A DNA stretch of 64,000 nt from positions 324,004 to 388,003 of the forward strand of contig NZ_JBGIYY010000001.1 in assembly GCF_041380235.1 (NCBI RefSeq), written 5' to 3'. Every line of letters starts with the position of its first letter. Position 1 is the stretch's first letter. A program made the position numbers and the translations under genes. Below the pieces are notes generated by a model, which was given only the letters and a program-made list of their open reading frames with translations, had not been told where the DNA came from and made no database searches. The DNA comes from Glaciecola sp041380235 (GTDB lineage Bacteria; Pseudomonadota; Gammaproteobacteria; Enterobacterales; Alteromonadaceae). Shown here one piece after another: positions 45,688 to 55,056 of this stretch.

Positions 45688-46536
45688 ATGGTTGATACGC
45701 AACTAGAAGAAATTACTCTTTTAAATGGGCGAATAAGTGCATTGCAAAGCGGTAAAGGTAAGTCATCACCGCTATTATTTGTTCACGGCTATTTAGACAA
45801 TGCAAATAGCTTTGCCGAAATTATACCTTTGTTGCCGTCCTACCACTGCGTGGCTATCGACCTGCCCGGTCATGGTAAGTCTGCCCATCGAAGTCTAGAT
45901 GCGCATTATCATCTCAGCGACTACGTTCACGATCTATATTGCCTGATTTCAGAAAATAGTTGGAATGATGTCACCTTAGTGGGGCATTCTTTAGGCGGTA
46001 TTTTGTCTACGATCCTCGCGGCGTGTTTTCCTGAATTGATAAAACAAGTCATCAGTATCGAGAGCTTTGGGCCGCTAACTGAGCCAGAATTTACTAGCAC
46101 AAAGCAGCTGCGTCAAAGCATGATCAGTCGCCAATTAGCAGATAAACCCATTAAGCAACCGGAGTCACTGGCGAGCATTGTGGCATCTCGACTGCGCGTG
46201 AGCGACATGCAGGCTGCCCATGCAGAGCTTATCTTGACTCGCAACACAGAACTTGTAAATGGACAGTTGCAGTGGCGAACGGATAAACGCTTACGCACCA
46301 AATCGGCCCTCAGACTGAGCTCTAGTCAAGCTTTGGATTTGCTTGAGAATATTCAGTGTCCCTATCATGTTGTGCTCGGGAGCGAGGGCTTTAAAAAAGT
46401 AAAACGTCTTTTTACTCACCGTAGTACAATATTTAAGCAATTACACTGTATTGAGTTAGCCGGCGGTCATCACGTGCATATGGAACAAACAGAGGCAATC
46501 GCAACATACATAGAGAATACTCTCAAAAGTCATTAA
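45688..46536 (+). CDS. Alpha/beta hydrolase
   Basis: A 282-residue alpha/beta-fold hydrolase: oxyanion region FVHGYLDNANSF, nucleophile elbow VGHSLGG (Ser) and a terminal His in AGGHHVHMEQTEA. The substrate is not evident; it belongs to the broad MhpC/MenH-like esterase group. It starts 2 bp after slp, so it is in the same operon. Confidence 0.87.
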   Translation: MVDTQLEEITLLNGRISALQSGKGKSSPLLFVHGYLDNANSFAEIIPLLPSYHCVAIDLPGHGKSAHRSLDAHYHLSDYVHDLYCLISENSWNDVTLVGHSLGGILSTILAACFPELIKQVISIESFGPLTEPEFTSTKQLRQSMISRQLADKPIKQPESLASIVASRLRVSDMQAAHAELILTRNTELVNGQLQWRTDKRLRTKSALRLSSSQALDLLENIQCPYHVVLGSEGFKKVKRLFTHRSTIFKQLHCIELAGGHHVHMEQTEAIATYIENTLKSH

Positions 46537-46687
46537 ATTAAGCTTGGTAAGATGTTTTCATGGAATGATACGTTTCATTTTTTCGCATACTCCTTTAGTA
46601 TTACGATTACGCTTTTCCTAATGGTTTGACCATTCACTCAAGATGTGATGCACGCCATGCAATCAATCGATTTTGTAGGATGTTTTT

Positions 46688-48340
46688 GTGGAAAAAATTT
46701 GGATAAATCAGTACGACGAGTCGGTAGACGCTGAGATCAACCCAGATAGAGTTCCTTCCCTTATAGAGATATTTGAAAACGCTGTCAGCCAATATGCAAA
46801 TCAAACCGCGTTCATCAATTTAGGGCATAAAATTAGTTTCGAAGATCTTGATGTATTGTCGATACAATTTGCTGCCTATTTGCAGAATTTAGGGCTAAAA
46901 AAAGGCGACGCCGTTGCGCTTATGATGCCAAATTTACTGCAGTATCCTGTTGCATTATTTGGTGTATTGAGAGCAGGGCTAACAGTCGTAAATGTGAATC
47001 CTCTTTACACGCCGCGCGAACTTCAGCATCAGCTTTGCGATGCAGATGTAAAAACCATTGTGATTGTCGAAAATTTTGCGTCTACCTTAGACAAAGTGTT
47101 ATCCAACACGCCAGTGCAAAATATTATATTGAGCAATTTAGGCGACATGCTGCCGTTTCCCAGAAAATGGTTGGTCAATTTTACGGTAAAGCATGTCAAA
47201 AAGATGATCCCATTGCATGGTTTAAGCAAGACGGTTTCGTTTTCTGAAGCCCTTGCTCGAGGTGAGAAGCAGGAATATACAAGGCCGAGCTTGAGCGGCT
47301 CCGATATTGCATTTTTGCAATATACAGGTGGTACCACAGGGGTATCGAAAGGTGCCATGCTCACGCACCGCAATATGGTTGCCAATTTAGAGCAGGTAAG
47401 CGGAATTTTAGAGTCAGCGGTCACCCCTGGCAAAGACATGGTAGTAACTGCGCTGCCGCTTTATCATATCTTTGCGCTTACCAGTAACTGTTTAACCTTC
47501 TTAAAATACGGTTGTCCCAATTTATTGATCACCAATCCTCGTGATATGCCAGCGTTTGTAAAAGAATTAAGCCGCTATCCTTTTGCTGTGATAACCGGCG
47601 TAAATACCTTATTCAATGGTTTGCTCAACACCCCAGGCTTTGCAGAGCTAGATTTTTCTCATTTTAGTTTTGGTCTGGGTGGTGGCATGGCTGTGCAAAA
47701 ACCAGTGGCTGATAAATGGCAAGCGGTTACCGGTAAAATGCTTATCGAAGGCTATGGCCTCACTGAGTGCTCCCCTGTGGTATCGGTCAATCCAGTTAAT
47801 GCAAAAGAGCACAAAGGCTCCATCGGGCTACCTTTACCTTCTACCGATATAAAGATATGCGATGAGCAGGGCAATGAAGTTGCCCTCGGGGAAGCTGGCG
47901 AACTATATGTGAAGGGACCGCAGGTAATGCTCGGTTACTTAGGGCGGGAAGACGCAACGGCTGAAGTTCTTCAAGATGGCTGGCTGGCTACCGGCGATGT
48001 TGCCAGAGCTGACAATCAAGGTTATCTCTATATTGTTGACCGCAAGAAAGATATGATTCTAGTGTCTGGCTTTAACGTATTTCCAAACGAAATTGAAGAA
48101 GTAGCCGCCATGCACGACGGCATTCTAGAGGCTGCCGCTATCGGTATACCGCATGAGGTTTCTGGAGAAGTGGTAAAATTGTTTGTAGTAAAAAGTGACA
48201 GTAAACTGACCGAGTCGATGGTGATTGCCCACTGCAAGTCCTTGTTGACCGGTTACAAAGTACCGAAGATTATTGAATTTAAAGACGAGCTACCCAAAAG
48301 CAACGTGGGTAAGATACTCCGCCGTGAACTTAGGGATTAA
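46688..48340 (+). CDS. fadD: Long-chain fatty acid-CoA ligase
   Basis: Activates fatty acids to acyl-CoA for beta-oxidation at the inner membrane. Adenylation motifs: YTGGTTGVSKGAMLTHRN (P-loop), GYGLTECSPVVSVNP, TGDVARADNQGYL and the hinge/C-terminal DRKKDMILVSGFNVFP, with the catalytic Lys in KSNVGKILRREL. 550 residues, GTG start at 46688. rnd follows 6 bp later, as in E. coli. Confidence 0.94.
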   Translation: MEKIWINQYDESVDAEINPDRVPSLIEIFENAVSQYANQTAFINLGHKISFEDLDVLSIQFAAYLQNLGLKKGDAVALMMPNLLQYPVALFGVLRAGLTVVNVNPLYTPRELQHQLCDADVKTIVIVENFASTLDKVLSNTPVQNIILSNLGDMLPFPRKWLVNFTVKHVKKMIPLHGLSKTVSFSEALARGEKQEYTRPSLSGSDIAFLQYTGGTTGVSKGAMLTHRNMVANLEQVSGILESAVTPGKDMVVTALPLYHIFALTSNCLTFLKYGCPNLLITNPRDMPAFVKELSRYPFAVITGVNTLFNGLLNTPGFAELDFSHFSFGLGGGMAVQKPVADKWQAVTGKMLIEGYGLTECSPVVSVNPVNAKEHKGSIGLPLPSTDIKICDEQGNEVALGEAGELYVKGPQVMLGYLGREDATAEVLQDGWLATGDVARADNQGYLYIVDRKKDMILVSGFNVFPNEIEEVAAMHDGILEAAAIGIPHEVSGEVVKLFVVKSDSKLTESMVIAHCKSLLTGYKVPKIIEFKDELPKSNVGKILRRELRD

Positions 48341-48346
48341 TCAGGT

Positions 48347-49543
48347 TTGAATAGCGCCGAAATAGCGAATCTACATCAACTAGCATATGAATACATATGC
48401 GACGAAGCTGCCTTGAACAATCTATGTGACGACTTGCGACAGGCCAGTGTTGTCACTCTCGATACAGAGTTTGTGAGAACGCGCACCTTAAAGCCTCAAC
48501 TTGGGCTATTGCAGGTTTATGACGGTAAGCGACTCGCTCTCATTGACCCGGTTTTAATCTCTGATTTATCGGCATTTACGCAAATTTTGACGAATGAAAA
48601 TATTGTCAAAGTACTGCACTCTTGCTCAGAAGACATCGAAGCGCTGCATACCAATTTGGGCGTGACGCCAAATCCACTTTTTGATACGCAGTTTGCTGCA
48701 AGCATACTCGGAAAAGGCGCGAGTATTGGCTATGCCAATATGGTTGAAACATTTTTTTCTATTAGCTTAGATAAAGGCGAGTCAAGAACCGATTGGATGG
48801 CACGCCCTCTATCGAATAATCAGCTTGACTATGCTGCTGCCGATGTAACGTATTTAATGGCAGCCTATGATGAGCTAGCAAGCGAGCTTGAGGAGCGAAA
48901 TCTGACTCACTGCGTTTTTTCAGAGTCAGAAGCACTGATCTTAAAAAAGACCCATCCATTTCCAGCGGAATATGCGTATTTGACGCTATCGAACAATTGG
49001 AAACTAAGCCCGCGTAGTTTGTATGCACTTAAGCATTTAGCGCACTGGAGATTAGACTTAGCAAGGTTAGAAGACATCGCCATCAACTTTGTGATCAAAG
49101 AAGCTTCTATGTTCGAAATTGCTATGAAATTGCCACAAAACAGCAGTCAACTGCATCAAATTCACGGCTTGTTTGGAAAACAGCTGAGGCTGTATGCGAA
49201 TGATATTTTAAGAATTGTGAATGATGCCAGATCGGCATCTGAAGAAATGTTCCCTGCAAAGCCGCAACGACTGATTGACTTTCAAGTACATAAAAAAGCC
49301 ACTGCCGATATTAAATTGATCATTGAAGAAACCGCTGAAAAAACCGGCATCCCCTCGCCGGTATTGGCCTCTAAAAAGCAAATAGGGCAAGTGTTAAGAT
49401 GGTGCTGGGTTACACAAGACGAAACTGAGCTACAGGGGCTTAAACCCGACTTGCTCACAGGCTGGCGAAGAGTCTTATTCATCGAGCGTTTAGAAGCATT
49501 ATTTAGCGAACAAGGAACATATGAAACTTTGCGCGGTTTATAA
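48347..49543 (+). CDS. rnd: Ribonuclease D
   Basis: A DEDD 3'-5' exoribonuclease in tRNA maturation. Exo I TLDTEFVRTRTL, Exo II VLHSCSEDIEAL and Exo III DYAAADVTYL are visible, then HRDC domains from about residue 215. 398 residues, TTG start. The 3' end overlaps ycgL by 23 bp, which means the ycgL ribosome site (AAGGA) lies within rnd. Confidence 0.93.
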   Translation: MNSAEIANLHQLAYEYICDEAALNNLCDDLRQASVVTLDTEFVRTRTLKPQLGLLQVYDGKRLALIDPVLISDLSAFTQILTNENIVKVLHSCSEDIEALHTNLGVTPNPLFDTQFAASILGKGASIGYANMVETFFSISLDKGESRTDWMARPLSNNQLDYAAADVTYLMAAYDELASELEERNLTHCVFSESEALILKKTHPFPAEYAYLTLSNNWKLSPRSLYALKHLAHWRLDLARLEDIAINFVIKEASMFEIAMKLPQNSSQLHQIHGLFGKQLRLYANDILRIVNDARSASEEMFPAKPQRLIDFQVHKKATADIKLIIEETAEKTGIPSPVLASKKQIGQVLRWCWVTQDETELQGLKPDLLTGWRRVLFIERLEALFSEQGTYETLRGL

Positions 49544-49808
49544 GGCCTCAAGAAGAGCCGACACTTATTTGTATGTGCCTGAAAAAGGTGACTTCACAAA
49601 AGTACCTTCGGCGCTTTTAAAGGCGGTGGGTACGCCATTATTTGTGATGTTAATTCCCGTTGGCAAGCGCGAGCACATTGCCAATTTGCCCCGCGACACT
49701 TTTATTGAAAAAGTCCAGGCTGAGGGTTTTTATCTGCAGTTACCGCCTAAGGTTGAAAGCTTGTTAGAAAGTCACCGCCAAGATCTAGGACACGATCCTA
49801 AGCCGTAA
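49521..49808 (+). CDS. ycgL: YcgL family protein
   Basis: A 95-residue cytoplasmic protein of the conserved YcgL group (function unknown). Characteristic features are MKLCAVYKASRRADTYLYV at the start and FIEKVQAEGFYLQLPP near the end. AAGGA lies 5 bases before the ATG. Part of a chain rnd-ycgL-transglycosylase. Confidence 0.92.
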   Translation: MKLCAVYKASRRADTYLYVPEKGDFTKVPSALLKAVGTPLFVMLIPVGKREHIANLPRDTFIEKVQAEGFYLQLPPKVESLLESHRQDLGHDPKP

Positions 49809-49820
49809 AAGGAAGCATAA

Positions 49821-50840
49821 ATGAAATTGATTTACCAATTTACGATATGTGTTGCCTTGCTAATGCTAACGGGCGCGCGATTTGCTGAAGCGCAATCAGA
49901 ACAACAACTTGATTTCGAAGACTATGTTGCCTCACTAAAACAGCAAGCACTTTCGAAGGGATATTCCGAAGCGTTTTTGGGTCCTATTTTTGCAAGTATC
50001 GAACAGCGCGAGAAAGTCGTAAAAGCAGATCGAAATCAACCAGAAAGGCGCCTTACCCTTGATACTTATCTAGAAACCCGTGTACCAGACTGGAAGGTTA
50101 AACAGGCCATGGAGCAATATGAACTTCACCGTGAAACTTTAGAGAGAGTAGCTTCACAATATAATGTTCAGGCGCGCTTTATTGTTGCGCTGTGGGGCAA
50201 TGAAAGTAATTTTGGCCGTATTCAAGGCAACCATCCAATCATATCGTCCTTGGTTTCTCTAGCTCACGAGGGCAGGCGACAAACCTTATTCGAATCTCAG
50301 TTTTTTGCTGCTTTGGATATTTTACAGCAGGGTCATATTGCTTTAGAAGACTTCAATGGCAGTTGGGCCGGAGCTATGGGTCAAAGTCAGTTTATGCCTA
50401 GTTCCTTTCTTAATTTCGCAGTCGATGCCAATGGTGATGGTAAAAAAGACATATGGGGCACCCCAGAAGATGTTTTTGCCTCTATTGCAAACTATCTAAA
50501 TAAAGAGGGCTGGAACGGCTCACAAACTTGGGGCCGGCAGGTGAAATTGAGCGATACCTTTCCTATCGATAAAATAGAGGATTTAGAAGGCTTAAGCTCA
50601 ACTCGCAAAAAAACACTACAGCAGTGGCAAGAGCTCGGCGTAACGCGTTTTGATGGCTCAGCTCTACCCAGTGCATCGCTTAGCGCGGGATTAATCTTGC
50701 CTGATGGTCCTACGGGCAGGATTTATTTAGTATATGGTAATTTTGATACTCTTATGCGCTGGAATCGCTCTTATTACTTTGGAGTTTCCGTGGCATACTT
50801 ATCGGAAAGGATCGCGAAAGGCATAGGCGAAGGGTTGTAA
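49821..50840 (+). CDS. Lytic murein transglycosylase, MltB-type
   Basis: A periplasmic muramidase-like enzyme producing 1,6-anhydro-muropeptides. Signal peptide with cleavage about ARFAEA-QS; no lipobox, so it is soluble. The catalytic Glu is in ALWGNESNFGRIQG, and SWAGAMGQSQFMPSSFL plus DANGDGKKDIWGTPEDVFAS are MltB family signatures. 339 residues. No C-terminal peptidoglycan-binding domain is visible. Confidence 0.9.
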   Translation: MKLIYQFTICVALLMLTGARFAEAQSEQQLDFEDYVASLKQQALSKGYSEAFLGPIFASIEQREKVVKADRNQPERRLTLDTYLETRVPDWKVKQAMEQYELHRETLERVASQYNVQARFIVALWGNESNFGRIQGNHPIISSLVSLAHEGRRQTLFESQFFAALDILQQGHIALEDFNGSWAGAMGQSQFMPSSFLNFAVDANGDGKKDIWGTPEDVFASIANYLNKEGWNGSQTWGRQVKLSDTFPIDKIEDLEGLSSTRKKTLQQWQELGVTRFDGSALPSASLSAGLILPDGPTGRIYLVYGNFDTLMRWNRSYYFGVSVAYLSERIAKGIGEGL

Positions 50841-50944
50841 TACAGTGGTTAAGCATATTGTATAAAAACATACTGAGTTAAAGTTTAGCCCTTTTTAAAC
50901 CCGAGTATTGAAACCGAATTGACGTTAAAGTTGTAGCAGCCATC

Positions 50945-51646
50945 ATGACAGAACTCTATCAGCATCTTAACTTACAAGGCCAAGCCTTTAGGGGCATTAA
51001 GTCTGGCCAATTTCCCGTTGGCAAAGTAGTGTGCGTTGGCCGCAATTATATGGACCATATAAAGGAGCTAGGCAATGAAGTGAGTGAATTGCCTATTTTG
51101 TTTATGAAACCTGCTTCTGCGCTGGTGGATATCAATCAAGGTATTACGCTGCCAAAGCATGCTGGCGAGTGCCATAATGAATTAGAGCTTGCGTTTTTAA
51201 TTGGCGAAAAGCTGAGTAATGCAAGCGAGCAAGAATGCGCAGACGCGATTGTTGGAGTCGCGTTGGCCCTTGATCTTACCTTAAGAGACCTCCAAAACCA
51301 GCTCAAAAAAGCAGGGCAACCATGGGAGCGCGCAAAGGCTTTTGACGGCAGTTGCCCGATAAGTGGTTTTATGCCGATTGCACAGTTTGAGGAGCCACAG
51401 TTTGAATTTACGCTGCATGTAAATGGGGAGCTTCGTCAGCACGGCAATTCGCAGCTGATGCTTCATAAAGTGCTACCCTTGGTTGCAAATATATCGAAGA
51501 CATTCACGCTGATGCCAGGCGACATTGTGCTCACCGGCACCCCTAAGGGCGTTGCAGCGCTGCATACTGGAGACAGTATCGATGCCGAATTAGTTGGGCA
51601 TTTCGCTATTCATACCCAAGTAGACCAACAAGTCAGCGGAGCATAA
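50945..51646 (+). CDS. Fumarylacetoacetate hydrolase family protein (YcgM-like)
   Basis: A metal-dependent FAH-fold enzyme. Typical elements are VGRNYMDHIKELGNEV, PILFMKPASALVD, ECHNELELAFLIG (metal-binding Glu pair), and LTGTPKGVAAL. 233 residues. Family members act on acylpyruvates or oxaloacetate. Its place between ycgL and ycgN makes it the likely counterpart of E. coli ycgM. Starts from its own 104-bp spacer. Confidence 0.88.
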   Translation: MTELYQHLNLQGQAFRGIKSGQFPVGKVVCVGRNYMDHIKELGNEVSELPILFMKPASALVDINQGITLPKHAGECHNELELAFLIGEKLSNASEQECADAIVGVALALDLTLRDLQNQLKKAGQPWERAKAFDGSCPISGFMPIAQFEEPQFEFTLHVNGELRQHGNSQLMLHKVLPLVANISKTFTLMPGDIVLTGTPKGVAALHTGDSIDAELVGHFAIHTQVDQQVSGA

Positions 51647-51648
51647 AC

Positions 51649-52176
51649 ATGAAAGGGGTGCCATATACTAAAGCCTTGATGGATTCTAAGTATTGGGAGA
51701 CCGTGTCGTTAGAGCAGATGACTCCCGCACAGTGGGAAGCTATTTGCGACGGCTGCGGGCGCTGTTGTTTGCATAAGTTTGTTGACAGCGAGGATATAGA
51801 AGATGGCACTCAGCCAACTGAAGTGGAAAGCCGGCAGGGCGATGTGGTGTATACCAACATCAGTTGCTACCAGCTAAACGAAAAAACCTGTGCATGTAAG
51901 TCTTATGATAAACGCAAAGAGCTAGTGCCTGAATGCGTGACCTTAAACAAAGAAAACCTCCAGCATATTAACTTTATGCCGCCCTCATGCAGCTATCGCA
52001 GAATGCATGAGGGCCAAGGCTTGGCGACGTGGCACCCAATGCTCAACAAAGGCAAAAAGACCAAAATGCACGAGCTTGGGATCACTGTTCGCAACAAAGT
52101 GATCAGCGAAGACAAAGTCGACCTAGAAGATTTTGAAGACTACATTGTTACTTGGCCACTGTCTGAAATTGCTTAG
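51649..52176 (+). CDS. ycgN: YcgN family cysteine-cluster protein
   Basis: A 175-residue protein of the UPF0260 (YcgN) group with a metal-binding cysteine cluster: CDGCGRCCLHKF, then CYQLNEKTCACKSYDKRK and CVTL further on. The bound metal and role are not established. It begins 2 bp after the FAH gene, so the two are co-translated. Confidence 0.9.
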   Translation: MKGVPYTKALMDSKYWETVSLEQMTPAQWEAICDGCGRCCLHKFVDSEDIEDGTQPTEVESRQGDVVYTNISCYQLNEKTCACKSYDKRKELVPECVTLNKENLQHINFMPPSCSYRRMHEGQGLATWHPMLNKGKKTKMHELGITVRNKVISEDKVDLEDFEDYIVTWPLSEIA

Positions 52177-52284
52177 TTCTTATTAAAGCCTAACTTCCCA
52201 GTTTTTTCTTTTTTTATGAGGGAAATTTTCACTCATTTACGCATTACCTCTATGAACGCAATACATTTATGGAGAATGCAAACA

Positions 52285-54291
52285 ATGGGACATATTAATA
52301 CACTTAGTTTAGTGAGAGAAATATCAGGTTTACACAAATTATTTAGCCTATCGCTTATCACCCTCGCTCTTAGTGCTTGCGGTGGAGGCGGTTCAAGCAG
52401 CGGCGGTAATACGCCGTCGCCACAACCACAAAACCAAGCACCCGTTTTAGCCGATATTGCACCAATGCTGGTAAGTGCGGGAAATAGCGTAACGCTCTCA
52501 TCTACTGCAACCGATCCTGAAGGCGATAGCATTAGCTATGCATGGGTACAAGTAGATGGAAACCCTGTTTCTAATGCTCAAGGTTTTGATAGCAATCAGG
52601 CAAGTTTTAGTGCTCCTGATGAGGTTGATACGATAAAATTTAGAGTCACTGCAAGCGCGCAAGGAGGCAGTGATACAAAAGATGTCCTTGTTATTATTGT
52701 AGAAGATACCAACACAGCAGTGTTTGTTGATGCAAGTTACACAGGAACATCCGATGGCTCTTTAATGGCACCCTATACTGACTTAAACAATGCTATTCAC
52801 AGTGCAAATTCAGACGCTGATTTTTATGTACAGACACCTCAAAACGATGGGTCTTTTATTTTGTGGCCGAGTGAAACCGGAAATAAAACATTAAATAGTG
52901 GCCAATCAATTTATGGTAGCTATGACGCCAATTGGGACCCAGATAAAGCGAATAATAAAACGCCTATTACTATAAACAATCAACATGGCTTGATATATGG
53001 TTCAGAATCAAATCTAACCACGACTATTTCTGGTTTAGATATTGAACTGATTGCTAATGATATTGCCAATTTGGTTTACACCCCAATTGCTATTTCAATG
53101 TCAGGAAATGGCGGTGAACTTATAGTTGAAAACAATAACCTAGATGTAAAATATGAGATTGAGCCTACTACAGAATCGTCAGTCCGAAGTGTTTTTGGAA
53201 TTGTTACTAGGGATGTTGAGACCGTAAGAATATTTGGCAATACCATTACAACAGGTCATGCTTTGTCGGCGGCCTCTGCTTCTGGTCGGACATTAGGTAT
53301 TGGTGAGAACGGCAATGATGGCGAAGATGGCCGAGTAGGTGACAACGAAACGGGTGGTGCTGGGGGTAGTGGTTTATCGGGTGCATGGAATGGCGGCACT
53401 GGGGGTAATGCAGGGATTAGGCGCTCTCAAGATGGTTTTGATGGAACACCAGGAAATGGGCGCACAGAAGCACCGCTCGTCCAAGGAGGCTTTGGCGGGT
53501 CGGGTGGACTTGCAGGCGATACGCCCAATGGTGGCAATGGCGGAAACGGTGACGACGGCGTGCGCGGTCGAGGAGGTGAAGGCGGCAATGGATCAGGCGC
53601 TACCACTTTTGACACGTTTTTTGGCAGTAGTCAGGGGCAAATGGGCTCCAAAGGATTCTCTGGCGCCGGTGGCGGCGGAGGCGGCGGAGGCGCGGCAAGC
53701 TCAGGCGGCAGCAATGGGGGGGCTGGCGGCGGTGGAGGTGAAGGCGGTGAAGGTGGTGAGGGCGGTTTTGGCGCATCACAAGGTGGCTTTTCTATTGGCG
53801 TGAACATTACCGGAGGAAGCTTAAACGAAATAAAAGATAATACCATTACAAGTGGGAATGGAGGTACCGGCGGCGTAGGCGGGGTTGGGGCACGCGGTGG
53901 CTTTGGAGGTCAAGGCGGAGTAGGTGATCCTGGCAATCTTTCGGGTGGCGAAGGTGGTGATGGTGGAAATGGTGGGAGCGGAGGCTTCGGCGGCGCAGGA
54001 GGTTCTGGTGGCGGTGGCGCAAGCTATGCTATTTTCTTAGGCGCTGATACACCAGCTACAATTGAAAACAACAATTTAACAAGTGGCAATGGTGGAAACG
54101 GCGGGAATGCGCGCTATTCAGATGATGCTCTGTCTGGCGGTGACGGTGGTTGGAGCTTTGGTATCTTTGACTCAAACCCGAATGACAATTTTGCTGTGTT
54201 CGTATCAGATAATCAATTTACTATTGGTCAAGGCGGTGCCGATGGCGCACCCAAAACAGGTACCGGAGAGACTGGCGATACCAATTTATAG
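52285..54291 (+). CDS. Glycine-rich beta-helix-like surface lipoprotein
   Basis: A 668-residue predicted lipoprotein. Lipobox LSAC (Cys32 counted from ATG 52285) and a Gly/Ser/Pro linker come first. Residues about 50-141 resemble an Ig/PKD domain (TATDPEGDSISYAWVQVDG). Then comes a segment like pectin-lyase beta-helix proteins (VFVDASYTGTSDGSLMAPY, SIYGSYDANWDPD). Residues about 339-592 are dominated by GG-x-GG repeats, broken by strand-like units (LNEIKDNTITSGN, ATIENNNLTSGN). ATG 52285 has GGAG ten bases upstream; frames from 52216 or 52252 are alternatives. Function unknown. It precedes the sigma factor-kinase-phosphatase operon and could be its target or sensor. Confidence 0.75.
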   Translation: MGHINTLSLVREISGLHKLFSLSLITLALSACGGGGSSSGGNTPSPQPQNQAPVLADIAPMLVSAGNSVTLSSTATDPEGDSISYAWVQVDGNPVSNAQGFDSNQASFSAPDEVDTIKFRVTASAQGGSDTKDVLVIIVEDTNTAVFVDASYTGTSDGSLMAPYTDLNNAIHSANSDADFYVQTPQNDGSFILWPSETGNKTLNSGQSIYGSYDANWDPDKANNKTPITINNQHGLIYGSESNLTTTISGLDIELIANDIANLVYTPIAISMSGNGGELIVENNNLDVKYEIEPTTESSVRSVFGIVTRDVETVRIFGNTITTGHALSAASASGRTLGIGENGNDGEDGRVGDNETGGAGGSGLSGAWNGGTGGNAGIRRSQDGFDGTPGNGRTEAPLVQGGFGGSGGLAGDTPNGGNGGNGDDGVRGRGGEGGNGSGATTFDTFFGSSQGQMGSKGFSGAGGGGGGGGAASSGGSNGGAGGGGGEGGEGGEGGFGASQGGFSIGVNITGGSLNEIKDNTITSGNGGTGGVGGVGARGGFGGQGGVGDPGNLSGGEGGDGGNGGSGGFGGAGGSGGGGASYAIFLGADTPATIENNNLTSGNGGNGGNARYSDDALSGGDGGWSFGIFDSNPNDNFAVFVSDNQFTIGQGGADGAPKTGTGETGDTNL

Positions 54292-54304
54292 TGGTGTTAC
54301 GCTT

Positions 54305-54339
54305 ATAACTGCACAATGTTGACTGCATTGTGCAGTTAT
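54305..54339 (+). terminator. Strong hairpin after the glycine-rich gene
   Basis: Perfect 14-bp inverted repeat ATAACTGCACAATG / CATTGTGCAGTTAT with a 7-base loop, 13 bp after the stop. The T tail is weak. It probably separates this transcript from the sigma factor operon. Confidence 0.65.
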
Positions 54340-54501
54340 TATGACAAGGCGATAAGGCCTAAACACATAAGTTCCAGTAACTTCTATCTGGTGCCACTGT
54401 GAGCGTAAGCCCCAAATAATAGTTATGCCTTGTATATTTTTTGTTGAACTGGAATATCTAAAACGATAATTTGTGATCAGACGACCTAAATGAGGCCGAT
54501 T

Positions 54502-55056
54502 ATGCAAGATCCATTTACACAAGCTATTCAAGATTTACCGGCTCATATGCAGTCTGCTTTATTAGCAGAGCTCAATCAAATTGCCCATAGATACATGCTG
54601 GCAGAGCACGCTGGGCATACTCTTCAAGCTACGGCCTTAGTAAATGAAGTGTATGTAAATATGGCAGGAAAGAACATAAATGTAGATAGTAAGAGTCACT
54701 TTATAGCGTTGGCAGCGCAAAATATGCGTCGAATTTTAGTTGATCATGCGCGCGCTAAAACCTCAGCCAAACGTGGCAATAGACCGATAATGGTCACGCT
54801 TGCAGAAGCAATTAACCAAGCCGACAATCATAATATAGATCTTATTTATTTGGATAAACTGTTAATTCAGTTATCTAATTTTGACCAGCGCGCAGCGCAG
54901 ATTTTTGAGCTGAAATTATTTTCAAGCCTTACTAACGACGAAATAGCAAAGGTATTAGCGTTGTCAAACGCCACCGTAGAACGGGATTTAAAAGCAGCTA
55001 AAGCTTGGCTTAAACATCAAATGCAATCGACATTTGATGAGGATGAAAGCAGATGA
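54502..55056 (+). CDS. ECF-like sigma factor of the kinase-associated type
   Basis: A 184-residue sigma-70 family protein. Region 2 contains HFIALAAQNMRRILVDHARA and region 4 the helix-turn-helix LTNDEIAKVLALSNATVERD. The region 2.2 motif that is acidic (DAED-like) in ordinary ECF factors reads GHTLQATALVNEVY here (residues about 38-51), with Thr and no acidic residues. This is typical of the group encoded beside Ser/Thr kinases, in which Vibrio EcfP is activated by threonine phosphorylation. ATG 54502 has GAGG six bases before it; ATG 54490 is the alternative. ATGA overlap with the kinase gene. Confidence 0.88.
   Translation: MQDPFTQAIQDLPAHMQSALLAELNQIAHRYMLAEHAGHTLQATALVNEVYVNMAGKNINVDSKSHFIALAAQNMRRILVDHARAKTSAKRGNRPIMVTLAEAINQADNHNIDLIYLDKLLIQLSNFDQRAAQIFELKLFSSLTNDEIAKVLALSNATVERDLKAAKAWLKHQMQSTFDEDESR

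Noticed and set aside
46565..46600. Small hairpin with T run between the hydrolase gene and fadD
   Set aside because: The stem (AATGA/TCATT) has only five A/T-rich pairs, too weak to call a terminator with confidence.
53339..53846. Long alternative frames on both strands within the glycine-rich gene
   Set aside because: They arise from the GGN codon repetition (Ala/Val/Arg-rich on plus, Pro-rich on minus) and lack ribosome sites and domain content.
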